This document shows, piece after piece, positions 5,672-12,368 of a stretch of DNA of 13,083 bases. A program made the translations under genes and the position numbers. The DNA comes from an uncultured Campylobacter sp. (GTDB lineage: Bacteria; Campylobacterota; Campylobacteria; Campylobacterales; Campylobacteraceae), in assembly GCF_937997535.1 (NCBI RefSeq), contig NZ_CALKTT010000033.1, forward strand, positions 1-13,083. Direction: 5' to 3'. The notes under the pieces are model-generated. The model made no database searches and was not told the origin of the DNA. It saw nothing but the letters and a program-made list of their open reading frames with translations. Position 1 is the first letter of the stretch. Each line of letters begins with the position of its first letter.

Positions 5672-8600
5672 TTAAGCATTCTCGCTCGCGGCGCCCGCAG
5701 AGACGACCTCATCGCCGAAATCGGCATTCGCAAGCCGTTTGAGCTGGCGGTAGCGTCTCATCGCGTCGGCTTTATTTGCTTCATAAAGCTTGCCCGCGTG
5801 CTCCGGATCGATCTTTTTAAGCGCGTTGTAGCGCACCTCGTTTAGCAAAAATTCCTCATAAAGGCTCCAGTCCGGCTCTTTGGATGAAATTTTAAGCGGA
5901 TTTTTGCCCTCCGCCGCGAGCCGCGGATCGAAGGTGTAGGTCGGCCAATAGCCGCATTTGCTCGCAAGCTCGGCTTGATCGCCCGAGCTGCCCATGCCGC
6001 CTTTGATACCGTGCGCGATACACGGCGAATACGCGATGATAAGGCTAGGTCCCGGGTAAGCCTCCGCCGCCATGATCGCTTTTAGCGTCGCGGCTTGGTT
6101 TGCATTGGAATTTACCTGCGCGACGAAGATGTTGCCGTAGGTCATTGCGATCTGGCCGAGGTCTTTTTTCTGCACCGCCTTGCCGCCTGCGGTAAACTGC
6201 GCAATAGAGCCGCGGCGGCTAGCTTTGGAGCTCTGCCCGCCGGTATTTGAGTAAACCTCCGTATCCAGCACCAGCACATTTACGTCCTCGCCGGTAGCCA
6301 GCACATGATCAAGCCCGCCGTAGCCGATATCGTAAGCCCAGCCGTCGCCGCCGATGATCCACTGCGATTTTTTGTTTAGATACTGCTTCAGCTCTAAAAT
6401 TTCACGAACCCCGGGCGCGTCCAAATTTTGTTCTAGCAACGGCACCAGTCTATCTCTAATCTGAGCGGATTTTAGCGTATCGTCTCTGTTTTCGATCCAG
6501 TCGTGATAAAGCGCCTTTAGCGCGTTTGGCACGCTTGAGAGCGAGCCGAGCATAAGATCTTCGATCTTATGGCGCAGCGTCTCGCTTGCGATCTTCATTC
6601 CCAGCCCGAACTCGGCGTTGTCCTCAAAAAGCGAGTTCGCCCACGCGACGCCGCGGCCGTTCTCGTCCTTGCGGTACGGCATCGAGGGCGCCGATCCGCC
6701 GTAGATCGAGCTACAGCCCGTGGCGTTGGCTACGATCATATGATCGCCGAAAAGTCGCGTGATCAGCGTGATGTACGGTGTCTCGCCGCATCCCGGGCAT
6801 GCGCCGTGAAATTCAAAATACGGGCGCGCAAAGCCTACGCCCTTGACGCTTGATCTGTCCATCAAATCGTCTTTGTATCTTACGTGCTCGAATAAAAAGT
6901 CCGCGCTTTCTTGCTCGCCCTTTGCGAGTTCTTCTTCAAGCGGCACCATGACGAGCGATTTTTCCTTGCTCGGGCAGTTTTCGGCGCAAAGCGCGCAGCC
7001 CGTGCAATCAAGCGGGCTTACTTGGATCTTATATTTTAGCCCCTTTAGCTCCTTGCCCTTGGCTTCTAGCAGGTGATCTTTTAAATTTAAAGGCGCGGCG
7101 GCCTCGTCCTTTTCGTCTAGCAAAAACGCTCTGATTACGGCGTGCGGGCAGACGAAGGCGCACTGGTTGCACTGGATGCAGTTTTGCTCGATCCATTTAG
7201 GCACCATGACGCCTACGCCGCGCTTTTCAAATCGCGTCGTGCCCGCGTCAAAGCCGCCGTCCTCGTGCCCCAAGAACGCCGACACCGGCAAGCTATCGCC
7301 GCGCGCCGCGTTCATCGGTTTTACGATCTTTTCTATAAATTCGTCGCCTTTGTATTTATCGTTTATATCCGCCGCGTCATCTTTTAAATTTACCCACGCA
7401 GGATCGATCGCTACCTGCACCAAAGCATCCGCGCCCCTATCGATCGCGTCGCAGTTCATCGCCACGACCGCCTCGCCCTTTTTGGCGTAGGTTTTCTTGG
7501 CGTATTCCTTCATATAGCTTTGCGCCTGCTCAAACGGGATGATGCCGCTAAGCTTGAAAAACGCCGATTGCATGATCGTATTGGTGCGGCCTCCAAGCCC
7601 TATCTCGTGCGCCAGCTTGGTGGCATTTAGGATGTAAAATTTTACCCGTCTGGCAGCTAGAATTTTTTTGACCTTGTTCGGAAGCTTTGCCGCCGTCTGC
7701 TCGGCATCCCAGATGGAATTTAAAAGGAAGGTGCCGCCTTCGCGGATGCCTCCGATAACATCGTAGATGTCCAGATACGCAGCGACCGAGCAGGCGACGA
7801 AATGCGGATTTGAGACGAGATAGGTCGAGCGGATCGGTCTTTTGCCGAAGCGCAGGTGCGAGCGCGTGTAGCCGCCCGATTTTTTGCTGTCGTAGGCGAA
7901 ATACGCCTGCGCATAAAGATCTGTTTTATCGCCGATGATTTTGACGGAATTTTTATTCGCGCCCACGGTGCCGTCTGCGCCCAGGCCGTAAAACAGGCAC
8001 TCGGTCTCATCCTCGTAGCCGAGCGAAATTTTATCTCCCACGGGTAGAGATAGATGCGTCACGTCGTCGTCGATGCCGATCGTAAAGCCGTTTCTAGGCT
8101 CGTCTGCCTTTAAATTTTCATACACGGCGATTAGCTGCGCTGGATCAACGTCCTTGGAGCTTAGCCCATACCTGCCGCCCACGATGAGCGGGGCGTCCTC
8201 ACGCCCGTAAAATGCGGCTTTTATGTCCAGATACAGCGGCTCGCCGAGGCTGCCCGGTTCCTTCGTGCGGTCAAGCACTGCGATTTTGCGCACGCTTTTA
8301 GGCATCGCGGCGAAGAGATATTTGAGGCTGAAAGGCCTGTAGAGATGCACTTTTAGCACGCCCACTTTCTCGCCCTTCGCGTTTAGATGATCGACCACCT
8401 CCTCAAGGGCTTGATTGACCGAACCCATCGCGACGATCACCCGCTGCGGCTCACTAGCGCCGTAATAGACGAAAGGCGCGTACGATCGCCCCGTGATCTT
8501 TGAAATTTCGCTCATATACTCCGCGACGATGTCCGGAAGCGCGTCGTAAAATTTATTGACTAACTCGCGCGTCTGAAAATATACATCGTCGTTTTGCGCC

Positions 8601-9253
8601 GTGCCGCGAGTTTTAGGATGTTCAGAGTTTAGCGCATCAGCTCTAAATTTACGCACGGCTTCGCGATCGAGCAGGCGATCAAACTCGGCATAGTCCATCA
8701 CCTCAATCTTTTGAATTTCATGGCTCGTGCGAAATCCATCAAAAAAGTGCAAAAACGGCACGCGCCCCTTAATCGCCGCAAGATGCGCGATACCGCCCAG
8801 ATCCATCACCTCCTGCACGCTGTCGCTTGCAAGCATCGCAAAGCCGCTTTGGCGACAGGCATAGACGTCTTGATGATCGCCGAAGATGGAGAGCGCTTGC
8901 GCCGCAAGCGCACGCGCCGCGACGTGAATGACGCCCGGAAGCATCTGGCCCGCGATCTTGTACATATTTGGAATTTTTAGCAAAAGCCCCTGCGATGCGG
9001 TGTACGTCGTCGTAAGCGCGCCCGCTTGGAGTGAGCCGTGCACGGTGCCCGCCGCACCGCCTTCGCTTTGCATCTCGACCACCTTAACGGGCATGCCGAA
9101 GAGGTTTTTCTTGCCCTGCGACGCCCAAATATCGGTGTAATCCGCCATAGGCGAGCTAGGCGTGATCGGATAGATGCCCGCGACCTCGGTAAAGGCGTAT
9201 GAGACGTAAGCCGCCGCCTCGTTTCCGTCCATCGTTTTCATAACTTTTGCCAT
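5672..9253 (-). CDS. por: Pyruvate:ferredoxin/flavodoxin oxidoreductase, single-chain
   Basis: Cytoplasmic enzyme of 1193 aa that oxidatively decarboxylates pyruvate with CoA to acetyl-CoA and CO2, reducing flavodoxin or ferredoxin. Domains in order: the pyrimidine-side TPP domain with YPITPSSPMADY near the N terminus; a transketolase-C-like domain (about 260-410); the gamma-type domain; and an inserted two-cluster ferredoxin with Cys692, 695, 698, 702 and Cys750, 753, 756, 760. Last comes the TPP/Mg domain (GDGWAYDIGYGG, SNTGGQSSKAS) carrying the proximal 4Fe-4S ligands Cys819, 822, 847 and 1078. All twelve cluster cysteines are present, so it should be active. The start is ATG 9253 (MAKVMKTMDGNEA), because AAGGA sits 7 bases upstream; a TTG 24 bases earlier would put that site inside the gene. 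The fused architecture contrasts with the four-subunit Helicobacter enzyme. fldA, encoding the likely acceptor, is nearby. Length is normal, with no frameshift. Confidence 0.96.
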   Translation of the reverse strand: MAKVMKTMDGNEAAAYVSYAFTEVAGIYPITPSSPMADYTDIWASQGKKNLFGMPVKVVEMQSEGGAAGTVHGSLQAGALTTTYTASQGLLLKIPNMYKIAGQMLPGVIHVAARALAAQALSIFGDHQDVYACRQSGFAMLASDSVQEVMDLGGIAHLAAIKGRVPFLHFFDGFRTSHEIQKIEVMDYAEFDRLLDREAVRKFRADALNSEHPKTRGTAQNDDVYFQTRELVNKFYDALPDIVAEYMSEISKITGRSYAPFVYYGASEPQRVIVAMGSVNQALEEVVDHLNAKGEKVGVLKVHLYRPFSLKYLFAAMPKSVRKIAVLDRTKEPGSLGEPLYLDIKAAFYGREDAPLIVGGRYGLSSKDVDPAQLIAVYENLKADEPRNGFTIGIDDDVTHLSLPVGDKISLGYEDETECLFYGLGADGTVGANKNSVKIIGDKTDLYAQAYFAYDSKKSGGYTRSHLRFGKRPIRSTYLVSNPHFVACSVAAYLDIYDVIGGIREGGTFLLNSIWDAEQTAAKLPNKVKKILAARRVKFYILNATKLAHEIGLGGRTNTIMQSAFFKLSGIIPFEQAQSYMKEYAKKTYAKKGEAVVAMNCDAIDRGADALVQVAIDPAWVNLKDDAADINDKYKGDEFIEKIVKPMNAARGDSLPVSAFLGHEDGGFDAGTTRFEKRGVGVMVPKWIEQNCIQCNQCAFVCPHAVIRAFLLDEKDEAAAPLNLKDHLLEAKGKELKGLKYKIQVSPLDCTGCALCAENCPSKEKSLVMVPLEEELAKGEQESADFLFEHVRYKDDLMDRSSVKGVGFARPYFEFHGACPGCGETPYITLITRLFGDHMIVANATGCSSIYGGSAPSMPYRKDENGRGVAWANSLFEDNAEFGLGMKIASETLRHKIEDLMLGSLSSVPNALKALYHDWIENRDDTLKSAQIRDRLVPLLEQNLDAPGVREILELKQYLNKKSQWIIGGDGWAYDIGYGGLDHVLATGEDVNVLVLDTEVYSNTGGQSSKASRRGSIAQFTAGGKAVQKKDLGQIAMTYGNIFVAQVNSNANQAATLKAIMAAEAYPGPSLIIAYSPCIAHGIKGGMGSSGDQAELASKCGYWPTYTFDPRLAAEGKNPLKISSKEPDWSLYEEFLLNEVRYNALKKIDPEHAGKLYEANKADAMRRYRQLKRLANADFGDEVVSAGAASENA

Positions 9254-9260
9254 TTTTAGT

Positions 9261-9292
9261 TCCTTTGGAATTATCAAATTTCGCTAATTTTA
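9261..9292 (-). promoter_or_regulatory. por ribosome binding site and possible -10 box
   Basis: AAAGGA (minus strand, 9266-9261) lies 7 bases before ATG 9253 and decides the start. Further up, TAAAAT (9292-9287), preceded directly by TATG, matches five of six -10 positions and would give a leader of about 27 bases. The ribosome site is firm; the -10 is tentative. Confidence 0.5.
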
Positions 9293-9336
9293 CATATTTA
9301 TTGCTTAAAAATTTAAATGCTTCGCAAACCGAATAA

Positions 9337-9462
9337 AATTCTAAAGCTTTATCACAGCAGGCGGGCTACAAGCGCGATCTGCTGGCAGTTTTAGACGAGC
9401 ATTACGGACGATTTGAGACGGGCTCTTTCTCCGCTTTGAAAATAAATTTTTGCGTACTTTAA
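9337..9462 (+). pseudogene. Possible C-terminal gene remnant, unidentified
   Basis: A 41-codon stretch open between TAA 9334-9336 and TAA 9460-9462, with no start codon or ribosome site. Its translation includes GYKRDLLAVLDEHYGRFETG, an amphipathic, acidic/aromatic segment that reads like real protein rather than shifted noise, and its GC content is higher than the flanks. I cannot name a family. Chance openness over 41 codons is quite possible, so the call is weak. Confidence 0.22.
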
Positions 9463-9892
9463 GCGCAGATCGCGAGCAACAGGTAGAAATTAATGTAAAT
9501 TTAGCCGTCTGGCTTGAAATTCTAACCTAAATATCAAATGACGGGAATGCGCGAAAATTAAGAAATTTAAAAATGTACATACCACAAAATGGGGGAAGTC
9601 TCATATCGTTAACAAGGCCTGGGTGATAAAATTTAGCCACTACAAAACCTCAACCGCTATACACATCCAAACTCGACGTAGCGAAATTTTATTTATGGTT
9701 TGTAACATCGCGGTACATAAAATTTCAGCGCATTCTGCCAAATATAAGGAATTTTATTGCCACCTACCGAGCGCAGCGCAAATTTCATTTTAAATTTTCA
9801 TCGATCGCTCGCTGTGTGAATTTTACCACACGCGACCTTGCGTTTTGAGCGTAAATTCTATTTCCGCAAGCTGCGCGGAGGATAAATTTAGC

Positions 9893-9898
9893 TATAAT
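9893..9898 (+). promoter_or_regulatory. Likely -10 box for sotB
   Basis: A perfect TATAAT in AATTTAGCTATAATCCCC lies 145 bases upstream of the sotB ATG, in an AT-rich patch with no obvious -35, as is usual in Campylobacter. Transcription would start near 9905, giving a leader of about 140 bases that contains a 34-codon ORF. It is not a TGn extended box, so strength is uncertain. Confidence 0.4.
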
Positions 9899-9941
9899 CC
9901 CCCGCTTAGATTTAGCACGAAACGCGGCACGTATATACGGC

Positions 9942-10046
9942 ATGGAATTTAAAATTTTAAAATTCCGAGCAGAACTCGAAAAGCTAAAAACCGCTAAATG
10001 CGCTAAACTTAAAGCCAAATTTAAAAGCCCAAAGGAAAACCGATGA
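9942..10046 (+). CDS. Possible short lysine-rich leader ORF overlapping the sotB start
   Basis: ATG 9942 opens 34 codons beginning MEFKILKFRAELEKLK and ending PKENR, stopping at a TGA that shares ATGA with the sotB start codon. Such overlap is typical of translational coupling, so this could be a leader or upstream ORF. Against it: there is no Shine-Dalgarno before the ATG, the composition (about ten Lys in 34 residues) is what AAATTTAAA-rich spacer would encode, and sotB has its own AAAGGA. I could not match it to a known small protein. Confidence 0.2.
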   Translation: MEFKILKFRAELEKLKTAKCAKLKAKFKSPKENR

Positions 10047-11212
10047 ACGTCCATAAAATCGCTTACACGAGAGTTATCGCGCTGGCGTTTGCCGCCTTTA
10101 TTTTTAACACGACGGAATTTATCCCCGTGGCGCTGTTAAGCGACATCGCGGCGGATTTTAGCATGGACGTTACAAGTACGGGGCTAATCATCACAATCTA
10201 TGCGTGGGCGGTGAGTATCCTTTCGCTGCCGCTGATGCTGCTTACATCGAGGCTCGAGCGCAAGAGGCTGCTTTTGCGGCTTTTCGTACTATTTACGCTA
10301 AGCCACGTCTTGGCGGCGGTAGCGTGGAATTTTGCCGTTTTGGTAATCGCGCGACTCGGTATCGCGATTTCGCACGCGATCTTTTGGTCGATCACCTCAT
10401 CGCTCGTCGTGCGCCTAGCGCCGATAAACAAAGGCTCTCAGGCCATCGGCATGCTGGCTTTGGGCACCTCGCTAGCCATGGTTTTGGGACTTCCTTTGGG
10501 GCGCGTGGTCGGCGAGCTTTTCGGCTGGAGAATTACGTTTTTTGCGATCGGCGCGCTTGCGGCGGCGGAGGCGCTGTTTCTTTGGAAAATTTTACCGTTT
10601 TTGCCAAGCCGCCGCGCGGGCTCTCTTGCGAGCTTGCCGATGCTTGCAAGGCGCCCGATGTTGCTTGCTTTGTATCTGCTTACATTTTTGATCGTAGGCG
10701 CGCATTTTACGACCTACAGCTACGTCGAGCCCTTCGTGGCGAAATTTAATCCCGCAGGGGGTCACTTCGTAACCTACGTCCTGCTTGCATTCGGCGCTTC
10801 GGGAATCGCCGCAAGTGTGCTTTTTTCAAAGCTTTACCGCCCTTTTCCAAACGCCTTTTTGATCTGCTCGATCCTTTTTATCCTAGCCTCGGTGCTGACG
10901 TTAAAAGCTTTTGTCGCAAATGACGCGGCGCTGCTGCTTGCAGCTTTCGTCTGGGGAGTGGGGATTTTCGGCTTCGGACTCTGCTTGCAGATCAAAGTCC
11001 TGGCGCTAGCTCCCGACGCTACCGACGTCGCGATATCGATCTACTCGGCGATCTACAACGTAGGCATAGGCGGCGGAGCGCTTTTGGGACATCAAGTCGC
11101 AACGAGATTCGGGCTTTGGCACATAGGCGAGGCGGGCGCGATACTGGGCGCGCTGGGGCTTGCAAGCTACCTCTATGCAAGCGTGAAATTCGCGCAGAAA
11201 AATAGCGCGTAG
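10043..11212 (+). CDS. sotB: Sugar efflux transporter SotB-type, MFS (DHA1)
   Basis: Inner-membrane proton-driven exporter of 389 aa with about 12 hydrophobic segments. The sequence closely follows E. coli SotB (396 aa) as I remember it: AAFIFNTTEFIPVALLSDIA (17-36), the loop-2 motif TSRLERKRLL after helix 2, SHAIFWSITSSLVVRLAP, AMVLGLPLGRVVGELFGWR, YSYVEPFV, and KVLALAPDATDVA near the C terminus. E. coli SotB exports arabinose and IPTG-like sugars and lowers sugar accumulation; in an asaccharolytic Campylobacter the true substrate may differ, perhaps drugs or metabolites. ATG 10043 has AAAGGA 6 bases upstream and overlaps the stop of a short upstream ORF by ATGA. The gene is monocistronic, with a TATAAT 145 bases upstream and only an A/T inverted repeat (AAGATTT/AAATCTT, 11226-11265) behind it. 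Family call is secure; substrate is inferred. Confidence 0.92.
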   Translation: MNVHKIAYTRVIALAFAAFIFNTTEFIPVALLSDIAADFSMDVTSTGLIITIYAWAVSILSLPLMLLTSRLERKRLLLRLFVLFTLSHVLAAVAWNFAVLVIARLGIAISHAIFWSITSSLVVRLAPINKGSQAIGMLALGTSLAMVLGLPLGRVVGELFGWRITFFAIGALAAAEALFLWKILPFLPSRRAGSLASLPMLARRPMLLALYLLTFLIVGAHFTTYSYVEPFVAKFNPAGGHFVTYVLLAFGASGIAASVLFSKLYRPFPNAFLICSILFILASVLTLKAFVANDAALLLAAFVWGVGIFGFGLCLQIKVLALAPDATDVAISIYSAIYNVGIGGGALLGHQVATRFGLWHIGEAGAILGALGLASYLYASVKFAQKNSA

Positions 11213-11646
11213 GCTAAATTTACGAAAGATTTTTGACAAGCTCGAGAGTATCATTTTTAAATCTTGTATTTTAGAAAATAGCAGCGTTATGGGTCTAAAT
11301 TTTTAAAATTTATCCACGCGATTAGCTAAATTTTGCAGATAAAATTTAATCTCGCGCCTAGTTGCGCCGTTTATAATCTGCGCTATTTCTTACGGCGCCA
11401 TGTCCTTGCCATCAAGCGTAATATCCGAAGTGCTTAAATTTAGCGTCGGTATCGTTGCGATCGATAAAACCTTAAGATTTTTTATCAATTCTCTTTGATA
11501 CAATTTATGTGATTTCTAAAAAGCAATTTTAGGAGCTATTTGATCGGGAAATGTTTTGGTTGATGTAGAAGTGGACATAAATTTAATCTTGATAAGAATT
11601 TAACAAGTTTGCCGCAGCGCGGATTTCATACTTTTTTAAAAAATAC
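11213..11646. other. Intergenic stretch between convergent sotB and gntR
   Basis: 434 bases with no intact gene. It holds an A/T inverted repeat just after sotB (AAGATTT 11226-11232, AAATCTT 11259-11265) that may be a weak terminator, and a probable decayed minus-strand frame (11303-11578). CCGC-AGC-GCGG near 11611-11621, with a T-run further on, is a very short plus-strand hairpin. After the gntR stop the minus strand reads GTATTTTTTAAAAAAG, with no GC-rich stem. Confidence 0.5.
11303..11578 (-). pseudogene. Probable decayed reading frame with two in-frame stops, unidentified
   Basis: From ATG 11578 one minus-strand frame runs 91 codons to TAA 11303-11305, broken by TAG at 11516-11518 and TAA at 11390-11392. 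The three pieces read MSTSTSTKTFPDQIAPKIAF, then a segment containing STSDITLDGKDMAP, then EIAQIINGATRREIKFYLQ and NLANRVDKF. The last two look like genuine protein, with acidic and amphipathic patterning, and both stops are one base from a sense codon (TAG or TAA from CAG or CAA). There is no good ribosome site. ITLDGKD faintly recalls the opening of phage tail/late-control proteins, too weak to name. It lies downstream of gntR on the same strand and may belong to the same acquired block. A chance open frame is not excluded. Confidence 0.33.
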
Positions 11647-12306
11647 TTAAAGACTGTTTTTTATCGCATCTTCCAAAATATTTTTAGTCTTATTCGTATG
11701 CATGGTGTTGAGATGAATTAGCTTTTTTAAGTCTTTTTTCTGATACGCTTCTATTATCGCCTTGTGCTCCTCATTTGAGGATTTTATATGAGTTTTTTTA
11801 TAAAACAAAGACAGTGAAACATATGGGATTGCCGCCATTATAAGGGTTTCGACGATATTAAATGTCCTACTACCGCTTTCGCTCTGCCAAAAGCATCGAT
11901 GAAAATTGGCATTTAACAAAGCCCATTCGTTTAAATCCGTGCAAGTCTCGATCTGTTCTTGGATATTAATTGCTTTTTGTAGATACTCAGTATCATATTT
12001 TTCAAACGCATCCGTTATAAGTTTGCTTTCCAATAAAATTCTGAGTTCATAAATTTCTTTTGCTTCCTTGTAGCAAAGCCCCTTTACAATTGCGCCTTTA
12101 AACGGATCGAAACTGATTAGCCCTTTTGCCGTCAGAATTTTTAGCGCTTCCCTTACCGGCGTAGCGCTAACGTTAAATCTCTTTGAAATTTCATTTTGTT
12201 TTAGCTTGGAGCCGGATTTTATATTTCCGTTTAAAATATCTTGACTAAGACTATGGACTATAAATTCTGTTGTGGTGATAGGACGATCCGAATTGAGATG
12301 TATCAT
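11647..12306 (-). CDS. GntR-family transcriptional regulator, FadR/FCD subfamily
   Basis: DNA-binding metabolite sensor of 219 aa. Residues about 12-75 form the GntR winged helix-turn-helix (ILNGNIKSGSKLKQNEISKR, then FNVSATPVREALKILTAKGLI). Residues about 82-215 are an all-helical FCD effector domain with YELRILLES. The usual FCD metal site is Asp-x3-His plus two later His; here His136, His181 and His203 are present, but the Asp position (132) is Asn. ATG 12306 has CGGAGAA upstream and a TATAAT about 25 bases before it. The gene follows the asparaginase gene by 62 bases on the same strand, so it is likely its regulator, perhaps sensing asparagine, aspartate or a related acid (inference). Base composition is markedly AT-rich (about one third GC in a sampled 60 bases, versus over 60% in sampled por and sotB), suggesting acquisition by transfer. 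Confidence 0.9.
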   Translation of the reverse strand: MIHLNSDRPITTTEFIVHSLSQDILNGNIKSGSKLKQNEISKRFNVSATPVREALKILTAKGLISFDPFKGAIVKGLCYKEAKEIYELRILLESKLITDAFEKYDTEYLQKAINIQEQIETCTDLNEWALLNANFHRCFWQSESGSRTFNIVETLIMAAIPYVSLSLFYKKTHIKSSNEEHKAIIEAYQKKDLKKLIHLNTMHTNKTKNILEDAIKNSL

Positions 12307-12326
12307 TTATTCTCCGTTTTTTAGGA

Positions 12327-12335
12327 GTATTATAC
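12327..12335 (-). promoter_or_regulatory. gntR promoter -10 with overlapping palindrome, candidate autoregulatory operator
   Basis: On the minus strand TTGTATAATAC contains TATAAT (12334-12329), and the 9-base palindrome GTATTATAC (12327-12335) covers it. FCD-type GntR proteins often bind short GT-n-AC palindromes such as TTGTATACAA, so binding here would block the -10. It sits in the 62-base gap after the asparaginase gene. The -10 is reasonable; the operator role is a guess. Confidence 0.35.
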
Positions 12336-12368
12336 AAAAATAATATAAAAACATTCCAGATCGATGCC

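Larger units (their letters stand above)
9278..10042. other. Long intergenic stretch between divergent por and sotB
   Basis: About 765 bases without a clear gene, between divergently transcribed neighbours. It holds the por promoter region, a coding-like fragment (9337-9462), a TATAAT (9893-9898) and a short ORF running into sotB. A plus-strand frame without start codons is open for 83 codons (9542-9793) but its translation, rich in His, Lys and Ser, resembles no protein I know. Near 9811-9832 GTGTG and CACAC could form a small hairpin around AATTTTAC. The many AAATTT strings are typical of this genome. No tRNA or structured RNA was recognised. Confidence 0.5.

Noticed and set aside
7720..8010. 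Long antisense and alternate-frame ORFs inside por, sotB and aas
   Set aside because: They shadow high-GC coding sequence in another frame, lack ribosome sites, and overlap genes with intact family motifs.
9600..9780. Possible structured RNA or tRNA in the por-sotB gap
   Set aside because: I looked for cloverleaf arms, the GGTTCGA-like T-loop and a 3' T-run and found none convincing.
9542..9793. 83-codon open plus-strand frame in the por-sotB gap
   Set aside because: It has no ATG near its start, is rich in His, Lys and Ser with no recognisable domain, and lies in AT-rich spacer where such a frame can occur by chance.
9785..10054. 89-codon minus-strand ORF overlapping the sotB start
   Set aside because: It is antisense to the sotB leader and start codon. 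Its hydrophobic translation reflects the complement of AAATTTAAA-rich DNA, and it has no ribosome site.
11534..11572. TTAGGAG followed by short plus-strand ORFs near 11530-11570
   Set aside because: A good Shine-Dalgarno-like string, but the ORFs behind it are only 6-7 codons, and the same DNA is better read as the minus-strand decayed frame.
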